A DNA stretch of 8,998 bases from Caryophanales bacterium UBA3375 (GCA_002359095.1 DEQD01000017.1:1-8998), one strand, 5' to 3'. Shown: positions 1-6,459, counted from the stretch's first letter. The notes: generated from the letters alone by a model not told the origin. Translations and numbers: made by a program.

Positions 1-4
1 CATT

Positions 5-364
5 TTAGCGTTGAAACTCTACAATACGCTTATTACAATCTCAAGCATTTGACTTCTAGCAATAAAAGTAAATAATTCTAATGATTTGGTAATAGGATCT
101 TCGATATTATTAATTTCCTTTATCTTTTCTTCTATTTTTTTAAATTATGTACTTCTGGAATATATTTAACATCTTTATCCACAACAACGTGAATATTGTT
201 TTCTTTTAGATAATTTTGCCATAATCTTCATCATTATTTTTGATTGTTAGAAACTTTTTAGTTTCATATTCACTTACTTTAGAACCTTGTGTTTTAACTT
301 GTTGGCTTAAAACTTCAGGTTTTTTGTATTTTTAAAAATAATCAATTATATTGTTAACCTTCAT
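5..364 (-). pseudogene. Decayed small gene downstream of fic (unrecognised family)
   Basis: An ATG at 362-364 follows an AGGA ribosome site (370-373, 5-base spacing) that overlaps the fic stop codon, so this was the next gene in the fic transcript. It reads MKVNNIIDYF and then hits TAA (332-334). The same frame continues sensibly (KYKKPEVLSQQVKTQGSKVS and on) to a second TAA at 206-208. Coherent coding then resumes in another frame (about 212 to 132, YLKENNIHVVVDKDVKYIPE), and again in the third frame after an A-run (about 135 to 19, including IEEKIKEINNIEDPITKSLE). The end may be TAG at 19-21, or TAA at 5-7 after one more shift. Joined up, the product would be roughly 115-120 residues, charged and lysine/glutamate-rich, with no signal peptide or membrane segment. 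One nonsense codon plus at least two frameshifts in 360 bases indicates real decay more than a single sequencing slip, although one shift lies in a homopolymer. I do not recognise the family. Confidence 0.6.
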
Positions 365-371
365 ATATTTC

Positions 372-1217
372 CTAATTCTTTTTCTCTAAATACTTAATTC
401 TTTTCTCATATAATGGTGCAACACTTCCATACATTCCTTTAGGTGTTTGAAAATAATGTTGTAATAATTCTATATTAGTAATATTATCTTTATCAAGATA
501 TTGATTAATAGTTTTATTAATACTATTAGAATTATCTTCTAACATCTTAGCTAAACTATTATAATCTTTATTTGATAAACAACGATAATATTCTTCTTTT
601 TCTATATCTTGAATATAACTGGGTGCATACTCATTTTTAATTAAATAAAAATTAACAAGCAATCTACCCGTTCTTCCATTTCCATCTAAGAACGGGTGGA
701 TTTCTTCAAATTCTTCATGAAATTGAGCTAATTTAACAAAATCAATTTCATGTTCAAATTCTTTATTATATTTATTAAATAAATCTTCTAACTTTTTAGT
801 TATTAAATGAGGTGGTGCTGTTTGAACATCAGTATTTGTTATAACAACATCAGTCTTTCTAAAACCTAATACTTCAGGATATAAAATACGATCATTAATA
901 TACATCGATAATGTTTCTACAAACTCTAATGTTAAACCTTCAACAAAATCAATTTGCTCTAACATATATCTAAATGCTTTATTGTGGTTTTCAGCTTCAT
1001 AAAAATCTTTGTATGAAATAATTTCACCAGATTCTATCAAGTTATTTAATGTGTCATTAATACTTGTTCTGATTATTTTTTGAGTTTGTGGTAATGTTAG
1101 ATTATTTCCTTCAATGTGGTTACTAGTATAAGCTAGTAAACTACTAACATTATTATACAACTCTCTATTTCTTAAAATATAAAGATTTAACGGTACTATC
1201 TTACCTTGTATTTTCAT
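372..1217 (-). CDS. Fic-family protein (probable AMP transferase, self-inhibited class)
   Basis: Fic proteins transfer AMP (sometimes another nucleotide part) from a nucleotide to a hydroxyl side chain of a target protein in the cytoplasm. The Fic core motif is complete: HPFLDGNGRTGR at residues 174-185 with His174 (catalytic base), Asp178 (metal), Asn180, Arg182 and Arg185. An upstream SNHIEG at residues 32-37 fits the inhibitory-helix motif [S/T]xxxE[G/N] with Glu36, placing inhibition on the same chain (class II), so no separate antitoxin is needed. TAPPHL at about 133-138 fits the target-binding flap. The start chosen is ATG 1215-1217, giving 281 residues: AAAGGA at 1225-1230 lies 7 bases upstream. 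An ATG 24 bases earlier (1239-1241) has no ribosome site and falls at the predicted transcription start. Target unknown. A decayed gene follows 7 bases after its TAG stop. The family call is firm; AMP transfer as the activity is inferred from the intact motif. Confidence 0.9.
   Translation of the reverse strand: MKIQGKIVPLNLYILRNRELYNNVSSLLAYTSNHIEGNNLTLPQTQKIIRTSINDTLNNLIESGEIISYKDFYEAENHNKAFRYMLEQIDFVEGLTLEFVETLSMYINDRILYPEVLGFRKTDVVITNTDVQTAPPHLITKKLEDLFNKYNKEFEHEIDFVKLAQFHEEFEEIHPFLDGNGRTGRLLVNFYLIKNEYAPSYIQDIEKEEYYRCLSNKDYNSLAKMLEDNSNSINKTINQYLDKDNITNIELLQHYFQTPKGMYGSVAPLYEKRIKYLEKKN
661..702. repeat. 15 bp inverted repeat over the Fic catalytic motif
   Basis: AATCTACCCGTTCTT (661-675) and AAGAACGGGTGGATT (688-702) pair at 14 of 15 positions with a 12-base loop. 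The two arms encode the HPFL and GRTGR halves of the Fic motif. The GC-ending or GC-rich codons CCG and ACG here stand out in such an AT-rich gene. Confidence 0.78.
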
Positions 1218-1245
1218 ATTTATATCCTTTCTATTATTCATTGTT

Positions 1246-1254
1246 ATTATAACA
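1246..1254 (-). promoter_or_regulatory. Extended -10 promoter for fic
   Basis: On the minus strand the sequence reads TGTTATAAT, a consensus TATAAT hexamer with the TG extension. No convincing -35 box is present at 16-18 bases spacing, which is common for extended -10 promoters. Transcription would begin near 1238-1240, leaving a short leader of about 22 bases that carries the AAAGGA site used by the ATG at 1215-1217. This promoter lies in the 53-base gap after ylmH, so fic can be expressed apart from polA-ylmH, though no terminator blocks read-through. Confidence 0.6.
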
Positions 1255-1270
1255 TTTATATTATCTACTT

Positions 1271-2032
1271 TTATCTATAGAAAATATTATACCCATTATT
1301 AACTTCTCTAATTTCTTCTATTTCAAAGTGTCCATAACCACGTACTGATATTACATCCTTTTCTTTAATTAGTAAGGTTAAGTCATTAACTACCGAGTAG
1401 TTAATCTTAACCTTACTACTTCTAAGTAATTTAGTACATTGATTACGACTAATTCTAAGTACTGCTTTAAGCACACTATCAACTCTAAGTGAGCGCGATT
1501 TATATACACTTAATGGTTTTTGTTTTCTAACTAGATTAACATCATCACACTCAACAAACTTAACAGTTAAATTACTAATCTTAGTAATTAGATAATGGAT
1601 GGTTTCATCCAAATCTCTATCCATAACTATTTGGATAAATCCATCATTATCAACAATGATATCACCAATCATTGATTCATTAATTCCATTATTAAGTAAA
1701 GTTCCTAATACATGACGATGATCTAGTTGATCAAACTTATTTACATATTCTAGATTATAGATAATGATATTACTATCAATATCTTCATAAAAATCTGGAT
1801 AAATTATAACCTTTTTTCTAATCGCATCTTCATATCCACCATCAAAAATCACTTTGATTGTTGGATAATGAACTCTAAATTCATCAATCACTTCTAAAAG
1901 ATTTGGGTTTAAAAAACCTAAATCTTTGATGATCATTTTATCCTCTACTTCATTAAAACCATTAATTAATCTAATGATATCTTGATGATCATTTGGATTA
2001 TAATGTTGTAATATATTTTTTATTATTAACAT
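1271..2032 (-). CDS. ylmH: YlmH-type S4-domain RNA-binding protein
   Basis: YlmH proteins carry a C-terminal S4 RNA-binding domain. In Bacillus subtilis the family has been linked to ribosome-associated quality control on stalled large subunits, as well as to the older cell-division gene cluster. The 253-residue length is normal. The central YlmH signature is visible at 105-131 (HRHVLGTLLNNGINESMIGD, then the IIVDNDG strand). The S4 domain runs from about 181 to 240 (SLRVDSVLKAVLRISRNQCT, ending ISVRGYGHFEI). No membrane segment is seen. The ATG overlaps the polA stop by one base (TAATG); the only ribosome site is a weak GGAAAG 10 bases upstream (2043-2048), so translation probably depends on ribosomes finishing polA. 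The gene is not in a sepF/divIVA-type cluster here. It contains two of the strongest intragenic inverted repeats (1370-1418 and 1897-1927). Confidence 0.88.
   Translation of the reverse strand: MLIIKNILQHYNPNDHQDIIRLINGFNEVEDKMIIKDLGFLNPNLLEVIDEFRVHYPTIKVIFDGGYEDAIRKKVIIYPDFYEDIDSNIIIYNLEYVNKFDQLDHRHVLGTLLNNGINESMIGDIIVDNDGFIQIVMDRDLDETIHYLITKISNLTVKFVECDDVNLVRKQKPLSVYKSRSLRVDSVLKAVLRISRNQCTKLLRSSKVKINYSVVNDLTLLIKEKDVISVRGYGHFEIEEIREVNNGYNIFYR
1370..1418. repeat. Long compound inverted repeat inside ylmH
   Basis: The outer arms are TAGTAAGGTTAAG (1370-1382) and its exact complement at 1406-1418, 13 bp. The inner arms are ATTAACTAC (1385-1393) and GTAGTTAAT (1397-1405), 9 bp, with loop CGA. 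The only flaw is a two-base bulge at 1383-1384. It codes for the S4-domain stretch KVKINYSVVNDLTL, which lines up with ordinary YlmH proteins without an insertion, so this is not an inserted element. The transcript would fold into a stem of about 22 bp. Confidence 0.85.
1897..1927. repeat. 14 bp inverted repeat with one mismatch inside ylmH
   Basis: The arms are AAAGATTTGGGTTT (1897-1910) and AAACCTAAATCTTT (1914-1927) with loop AAA. One position (1905 against 1919) does not pair. It codes for KDLGFLNPNL near the protein N-terminus. The flanks show neither a U-tract nor an intergenic setting, so it is not a terminator. Confidence 0.75.
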
Positions 2033-4653
2033 TATTTAGCATCTTTCCAATTAGAAGTGATTGTTGAATCAACTTCTAATTTAACATCAAAGTCAACAAT
2101 GTTTTGCATGATATCTAAGATATCATTAACAACTTGTTTACTTACATCTTCTTTAATATAAAATACAAGTTCATCATGAATTTGAATAACCATTTTCGCA
2201 TCGATATTATTTGTCGTTAAATACTCATCTACTTTAATCATTGCCATCTTAATAATATCAGCAGCAGTACCTTGAATTGGAGTATTAATACAAATACGTT
2301 TAATTGCTTCTAATTCACTACTTTTCTTATAATCTGTTTTAATATAACGAATACGATCAAAATAAGTTTTAATATATCCATTGTTTAAACCATCTTTAAC
2401 TACTTTATCTTGATACTTTTTAATATTTGGGTATGTATCAAGATAAGTGTTAATAAATTCTGAAGCTTCACTTATACTACTACCAATTTGACTTGATAAC
2501 CCAAATGGAGAAATTCCATAAATGATTCCAAAGTTAATCGCTTTAGCCTTACTTCGATCAAGTGGTGTTATCTCATCTTTACCAAACACTTTCTTAGCAG
2601 TTTGAGCATGGATATCTAATCCATGTTTAAAGTCGTCAATCATGTGTTCTTCTCCACTTAACTGAGCGATAACTCTTAACTCTACTTGTGAGTAATCACA
2701 AGTAACAAAGTTATATCCCTTAGGTGCTGGGAATAACCCTCTTATTTCTTTACCTTCTTCACTTCTAACTGGAATATTTTGAATATTAGGATCTGAAGAA
2801 GATAATCTTCCAGTCTCTGTTAATAATTGATGGTAAATTGGATGAATTTTACCATCAATGATAAATTTCTCTATTCCAAGTAAATAAGTTTTATAGATTT
2901 TTGTTAAACTTCGATGTTTTAATAATAAGTTAATAAACTTATAAGCTATATCATCTTCATCTAAGACAGTAAGTAAGTAATTAAGTGTTTCTTGATCGGT
3001 TGAATAACCATTAGTTGTTTTCTTAATCCCTTTGGGATTAATTTGTAATTGATTAAATAAAAAATCACTTAATTGTTTAGAAGAATTAACATTAATATCA
3101 GTAATTTTACTAATCTCATCACTTACTTCATTAATTAAAGAAGAATATTGTTCTTTAAGACTTTCCATCTTATCTAAATCAATATCAAGTCCTTCAATCT
3201 CCATTTTAGCTAATACTTTAATTAATGGATGTTCAATGTTATAATACACATTAGCTAGATTACTTACTTCTAATTTATTTAAAATTGGTAGTGATAAATC
3301 AGCTAGTGCTTTAGCACTACTACATACATCAACTTTAGCATTATCCCAATCTAGAGTAGGATTACTTTTACTTCCATATAGTTCTGTATAATTATAAACA
3401 CCTTTAACATTATATTCTAAACAAATAAAACCTAAATCACGTTTATAATTATCACTATCAAGTAAGCTATAAGCTATTTTTAAATCATATAAGAAGTTTC
3501 CAACTTCTTTTAATTTTAAAATAGCCATTAATTGTTTTAAATCAAATGTTACTTTTTCACTATCGTCTTTGATAAAGTTAATGAAACTTTCATTTACTTT
3601 ATCTTGACTTAAATAAAATAGTCCTAATTCATTATAAATACCAAAACCTAAAGGTTGAGATAAAAAGTAATTACTTTCTAAAGTTTTAGTAAAAATATAG
3701 TTAACCTTACCTATATATTTATCACTAAATTCTTCTATTTCTTGATAAGCACAACTAATTGCTTGTTTTTCAACTTTCATTAATTTTTGGAAAGTTGAAA
3801 AGTGGCGATTCATCCCATGTTTTTCTAAAAAGACTAATAAGTCTTTATTAGTAAAACCATGCCAAATTAAATCATCTAAATCAAAATCTAGGTTAATATC
3901 ATCTACTAATTTTACTAAACTTAAATTAGTAAGAAGATTATCTGCTCCTTGAGTAATGTTTTTATTTTGTGCTGGTTTTAATTCATCATTTTTAGCAGCA
4001 TTAATAATTGCCTCTGCATTATGATATTCATTAATTAATTTAACCGCAGTTTTAGGACCAATTTTATTAATCCCAATTATATTATCACTAGTATCTCCTA
4101 CTAGTGATTTATATAATACCCATTCACTTACATCTACTTCATATTTATCTTTAAAGATTTCTTGGGTATAATTAATGTCTTTACCAAAAGTATTTGTTTT
4201 GGGAACAAATACTTTTGTTTGTTCATTAATTATTTGTAATAAGTCTTTATCACTACTAATTACTTGTACTTCAATTCCTTTTTCATTTGCTAGTTTTGCA
4301 AGTGTTGCTATTAAATCATCAGCTTCATACTCAGGATGTCCACAAGCTTTAATTCCCATACAATTATATAACTCACGAGCTAACTCAAATTGTTTTTTTA
4401 ATCGATCTGGAGTTTGTGGTCTTGTTCCTTTATAATCTTCATATGCTTGATGTCTAAAAGTATCTTTACCTTCATCAAGGGCTACAAACACATAATTAGG
4501 TTGATATTCTTCAATATATTTTTTTATCATCGATATCACTGTATAAATGGCATTTACATCCATTCCTTGTGGTGATATCATTTCTCTACTTTCAGTAGCA
4601 TAATATGCTCGATACAATAAATTAGACCCATCAATTAATAAAATATTTTCCAT
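2032..4653 (-). CDS. polA: DNA polymerase I
   Basis: Family A polymerase of 873 residues that fills gaps and removes RNA primers in Okazaki-fragment maturation and excision repair. The 5'-nuclease domain spans about 1-290, with acidic metal ligands Asp8, Asp60, Glu110, Asp112, Asp113, Asp135, Asp137, Asp187 and Asp190, and a helix-hairpin-helix near 195-205. The 3'-exonuclease-like domain (about 305-460) lacks the D-x-E motif: the matching strand reads IFTKTL. Proofreading is therefore probably lost, as in Bacillus-type Pol I. The polymerase domain has motif A (Asp653 in TCDYSQVELR), motif B (Arg700, Lys704, Phe708, Tyr712) and motif C (IQIHDELV with Asp827). Phe708 fits the usual bacterial residue at the site that governs sugar selection. 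ATG 4651-4653 has AAGGA seven bases upstream (4661-4665). The stop overlaps the ylmH start. A weak hairpin lies between galU and this gene. The coding sequence holds many inverted repeats. Confidence 0.98.
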   Translation of the reverse strand: MENILLIDGSNLLYRAYYATESREMISPQGMDVNAIYTVISMIKKYIEEYQPNYVFVALDEGKDTFRHQAYEDYKGTRPQTPDRLKKQFELARELYNCMGIKACGHPEYEADDLIATLAKLANEKGIEVQVISSDKDLLQIINEQTKVFVPKTNTFGKDINYTQEIFKDKYEVDVSEWVLYKSLVGDTSDNIIGINKIGPKTAVKLINEYHNAEAIINAAKNDELKPAQNKNITQGADNLLTNLSLVKLVDDINLDFDLDDLIWHGFTNKDLLVFLEKHGMNRHFSTFQKLMKVEKQAISCAYQEIEEFSDKYIGKVNYIFTKTLESNYFLSQPLGFGIYNELGLFYLSQDKVNESFINFIKDDSEKVTFDLKQLMAILKLKEVGNFLYDLKIAYSLLDSDNYKRDLGFICLEYNVKGVYNYTELYGSKSNPTLDWDNAKVDVCSSAKALADLSLPILNKLEVSNLANVYYNIEHPLIKVLAKMEIEGLDIDLDKMESLKEQYSSLINEVSDEISKITDINVNSSKQLSDFLFNQLQINPKGIKKTTNGYSTDQETLNYLLTVLDEDDIAYKFINLLLKHRSLTKIYKTYLLGIEKFIIDGKIHPIYHQLLTETGRLSSSDPNIQNIPVRSEEGKEIRGLFPAPKGYNFVTCDYSQVELRVIAQLSGEEHMIDDFKHGLDIHAQTAKKVFGKDEITPLDRSKAKAINFGIIYGISPFGLSSQIGSSISEASEFINTYLDTYPNIKKYQDKVVKDGLNNGYIKTYFDRIRYIKTDYKKSSELEAIKRICINTPIQGTAADIIKMAMIKVDEYLTTNNIDAKMVIQIHDELVFYIKEDVSKQVVNDILDIMQNIVDFDVKLEVDSTITSNWKDAK
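2049..2081. repeat. Inverted repeat at the 3' end of polA
   Basis: AATTAGAAGT (2049-2058) pairs exactly with ACTTCTAATT (2072-2081). A further four pairs, GATT (2059-2062) with AATC (2067-2070), continue past a single bulged base at 2071, leaving loop GTTG. It codes for KLEVDSTITSN, the last residues of Pol I, just before the polA/ylmH overlap, so folding could affect ylmH ribosome loading. Confidence 0.7.
2405..2446. repeat. 12 bp perfect inverted repeat in polA
   Basis: TTATCTTGATAC (2405-2416) and its exact complement GTATCAAGATAA (2435-2446) are separated by 18 bases. The encoded peptide is YLDTYPNIKKYQDK, in the polymerase domain downstream of motif B. Confidence 0.75.
2683..2704. repeat. 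9 bp inverted repeat over polA motif A
   Basis: TACTTGTGA (2683-2691) and TCACAAGTA (2696-2704) are exact complements with loop GTAA. They encode TCDYSQV, including catalytic Asp653. Confidence 0.55.
2826..2859. repeat. 12 bp perfect inverted repeat in polA
   Basis: ATTGATGGTAAA (2826-2837) and TTTACCATCAAT (2848-2859) are exact complements with a 10-base loop. They code for IDGKIHPIYHQ in the polymerase domain. Confidence 0.78.
3767..3801. repeat. 12 bp perfect inverted repeat in polA
   Basis: TTTTCAACTTTC (3767-3778) and GAAAGTTGAAAA (3790-3801) are exact complements with an 11-base loop. They code for FSTFQKLMKVEK at the boundary between the 5'-nuclease and exonuclease-like domains. Confidence 0.78.
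3829..3852. repeat. Two overlapping, mutually exclusive hairpins in polA
   Basis: Hairpin one pairs AAAGACT (3829-3835) with AGTCTTT (3840-3846), loop AATA. Hairpin two pairs ACTAATAA (3833-3840) with TTATTAGT (3845-3852), loop GTCT. They share bases, so only one can form at a time. They code for TNKDLLVF. Confidence 0.6.
4084..4108. repeat. 10 bp inverted repeat over a 5'-nuclease motif in polA
   Basis: ATCACTAGTA (4084-4093) and TACTAGTGAT (4099-4108) are exact complements with loop TCTCC. They encode SLVGDTSD, including metal ligands Asp187 and Asp190. Confidence 0.6.
4185..4217. repeat. 14 bp perfect inverted repeat in polA
   Basis: CAAAAGTATTTGTT (4185-4198) and AACAAATACTTTTG (4204-4217) are exact complements with a 5-base loop, TTGGG. 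This is one of the two longest uninterrupted stems seen. It codes for TKVFVPKTNTF in the 5'-nuclease domain. Confidence 0.85.
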
Positions 4654-4681
4654 ATCTTCTTCCTTATCTCTATTTAGAAGT

Positions 4682-4705
4682 AAAAAAGGATTTACATCCT
4701 TTTTT
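4682..4705 (-). terminator. Weak hairpin with U-tract after galU
   Basis: On the minus strand AAAAAAGGAT (4696-4705), loop GTAA, then ATCCTTTTTT (4682-4691) forms a 10 bp stem ending in a run of six T. Only two G:C pairs stabilise it, so termination would be partial. The symmetric A/T tracts could act in both directions. It overlaps the galU stop codon and sits 28 bases before the polA start, in the only intergenic gap between the envelope genes and polA. Confidence 0.5.
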
Positions 4706-5567
4706 ATAGTTTACTCTTAATAAATTCTAGTGTTGCTTCTTTTAAATCGTCACGATTTAAACTAAAATCAATTGTTGCTTTAATAAAGCCTAGTTTATCA
4801 CCAATATCATAACGACTACCACTAAAGTCATAAGCATATACATCTTGGTTTTCACTTAAACGTTTAATCGCATCTGTTAATTGAATTTCATTCCCACTAC
4901 CAACAGTTTGTGTTTCTAAAAGTGGAAATATTTCTGGTGTTAGGATATAACGACCAAGGGAAGCTCTAGTGCTATCAATACTTCCTACTTTTGGTTTTTC
5001 AACAATATCATTTAACTTAGTTAATTCGGATTCATCACTACCAACAACAATACCGTATTTGTCAATATCATTAGGACTTACAGTTTGAGTACCAACAATT
5101 GTTGCATTAACTTTATTAAATTGTTCAATTAATTGTTTACAAACAGGAGTATCACTAACTACTACATCATCTCCTAATAATACACAAAAAGGTTCATCGT
5201 TAATAAATTCTTTACCACATAAAATAGCATCACCTAAACCTTTTGCTTCTTTTTGACGAATGTAGTAGAAATTAATATCAGAGAATTTATCAATTTCTGA
5301 GATTAAATCTGTCTTACCTTTTTTATTTAGCATTTGCATCAATACTTCATTGTGATCAAAGTGATCTTCTATTGCACGTTTATTTGAATGTGAAGCTGTT
5401 ACAAATAAAATATCTGTAATTCCACTATTTACTGCTTCTTCTACAATGTATTGAATTGTTGGTTTATCAACAATAGGTAACATCTCTTTAGGCATAGCTT
5501 TAGTAAAAGGTAAAAATCTTGTTCCAAAACCTGCCACTGGAATAATCGCTTTTTTAATCTCTTTCAT
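4704..5567 (-). CDS. galU: UTP-glucose-1-phosphate uridylyltransferase
   Basis: Makes UDP-glucose and pyrophosphate from UTP and glucose-1-phosphate in the cytoplasm, feeding glycolipid, teichoic acid and capsule synthesis. The 287-residue length is typical. The nucleotide-binding signature GFGTRFLPFTKAMPKEMLP is at 13-31, with the conserved Lys27. KGLGDAI is at 109-115, the LLGDD metal loop (130-134) carries Asp133, VEKPK is at 189-193, EIQLTDAI at 227-234, and the C-terminal RYDIGDKLGF at 252-261. The ATG at 5565-5567 has AGGAG four bases upstream, which overlaps the stop codon of the glycosyltransferase gene, so the two are probably translated in sequence from one message. A weak terminator-like hairpin covers its stop codon. 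A close relative using another sugar or nucleotide cannot be excluded from motifs alone, but the signatures fit GalU best. Confidence 0.95.
   Translation of the reverse strand: MKEIKKAIIPVAGFGTRFLPFTKAMPKEMLPIVDKPTIQYIVEEAVNSGITDILFVTASHSNKRAIEDHFDHNEVLMQMLNKKGKTDLISEIDKFSDINFYYIRQKEAKGLGDAILCGKEFINDEPFCVLLGDDVVVSDTPVCKQLIEQFNKVNATIVGTQTVSPNDIDKYGIVVGSDESELTKLNDIVEKPKVGSIDSTRASLGRYILTPEIFPLLETQTVGSGNEIQLTDAIKRLSENQDVYAYDFSGSRYDIGDKLGFIKATIDFSLNRDDLKEATLEFIKSKL
4741..4761. repeat. Inverted repeat near the galU 3' end
   Basis: TTTAAATCG (4741-4749) and CGATTTAAA (4753-4761) pair exactly with loop TCA. It codes for LNRDDLK near the C-terminus, about 35 bases before the galU stop. Confidence 0.65.
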
Positions 5568-5574
5568 CTTGCTC

Positions 5575-6459
5575 CTAGATTTTATAACCTATTTTTTTTA
5601 TTAAGAATAATTTATATATTTTTACTAATCCAATTTTTTTAGTTATCTTATACATTAAATAACTTAATTTAAATTTTAATCCTAATTTAGAAGCATCAAT
5701 TATATAATTTCCTACTTTTTGATCACACATTACTTGTAATTGGATTAATTCTACTTTCTTATTTTCTATTTTAGTAGATAAATCAGGATAATTATAATCT
5801 TTAATATAGTTATATAATATTTCTTCTAATTCTAAACGTTTTTTTATATCACTATTTTTAGTTAAAGAGATATTATCATCACGACGGTTAAGTAAATAAT
5901 TAGCGTTAATGATTTTATTATCTTTACTTAACTTATCATGGTATCTAAATGAAAATTCTACATCTTCTCCAATTTTTAATTCTTCATTAACACTAAGAGT
6001 TTTTAGTAATTTAGTTTGATACACTCTAAACATGAAATTATCATAATTACATGCATCTTTAACAATTGTTTTAGTATCACTCCATACTTCCGTAAAATTA
6101 GTGATACTAAAACTAAGATGATCATCTAACTGCTCATAAATAGTTTTAAGATAATCTTTATCTTGAGCATCATCCCCATCAATAAACAATGCATATTTAC
6201 AATCATCATCAATCATATTAATTAAGTTGTTACGATTAGCACCAACTAATTTCTTATTAGGATTTTGTTTAACAATAACATTATCGTATTTATTACTATA
6301 TTCTTGTAAAATATTAAAACTATTATCACTAGATTGATCATCACTTACATAAATAGTATATTTATCGTTATCTAAACTTTGATTTAAAATACTATCTATT
6401 GTTTTTGTTATAATCTCTTCTTGATTAAAACAAGTTATTAATACCGCTATCTTATCCAA
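5575..6459 (-). CDS. Family 2 glycosyltransferase
   Basis: GT-A fold transferase that moves a sugar from a nucleotide donor to an acceptor, probably at the inner face of the membrane. The N-terminus is classic: VLITCFNQE (6-14) opens the fold, VSDDQSSDNS (38-47) binds the nucleotide, DGDD (94-97) is the DxD metal motif, and GED at 164-166 gives the probable catalytic acid. The length is 294 residues. The last 33 residues, from about 262, are lysine- and aromatic-rich without a clear membrane span, suggesting peripheral membrane contact. The start is TTG at 6457-6459, supported by AGAGGTG seven bases upstream (6467-6473); the first internal Met would delete the nucleotide-binding region. It overlaps the LCP stop by eight bases, implying coupled translation, and galU follows after seven bases. 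Sugar and acceptor cannot be deduced. Setting suggests a wall polysaccharide or teichoic acid. Confidence 0.9.
   Translation of the reverse strand: MDKIAVLITCFNQEEIITKTIDSILNQSLDNDKYTIYVSDDQSSDNSFNILQEYSNKYDNVIVKQNPNKKLVGANRNNLINMIDDDCKYALFIDGDDAQDKDYLKTIYEQLDDHLSFSITNFTEVWSDTKTIVKDACNYDNFMFRVYQTKLLKTLSVNEELKIGEDVEFSFRYHDKLSKDNKIINANYLLNRRDDNISLTKNSDIKKRLELEEILYNYIKDYNYPDLSTKIENKKVELIQLQVMCDQKVGNYIIDASKLGLKFKLSYLMYKITKKIGLVKIYKLFLIKKIGYKI
5887..5932. repeat. Inverted repeat in the glycosyltransferase gene
   Basis: GTTAAGTAAA (5887-5896) pairs exactly with TTTACTTAAC (5923-5932). TAAT (5897-5900) pairs with ATTA (5917-5920) past a two-base bulge, the same architecture as the ylmH repeat. The loop is 16 bases. 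It codes for KLSKDNKIINANYLLN, shortly after the GED motif. Confidence 0.7.
6068..6113. repeat. 14 bp perfect inverted repeat in the glycosyltransferase gene
   Basis: GTTTTAGTATCACT (6068-6081) and AGTGATACTAAAAC (6100-6113) are exact complements with an 18-base loop. They code for FSITNFTEVWSDTKT, between the DxD and GED motifs. Confidence 0.85.

Noticed and set aside
1239..1241. Upstream ATG as the fic start
   Set aside because: It coincides with the predicted transcription start, lacks a ribosome site, and the next ATG has an ideal one.
1242..1285. Terminator between ylmH and fic
   Set aside because: Only a short TCTATAGA palindrome is present, with no stable stem followed by a T-run.
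1926..1994. Direct repeat TTGATGATCATTT occurring twice in ylmH
   Set aside because: Short, AT-rich and encoding unrelated residues in different frames; consistent with chance.
4175..4435. Plus-strand open frame of 86 codons opposite polA
   Set aside because: It lies wholly antisense to the conserved 5'-nuclease domain, has no recognisable motif and is explained by the AT-rich complement of polA.
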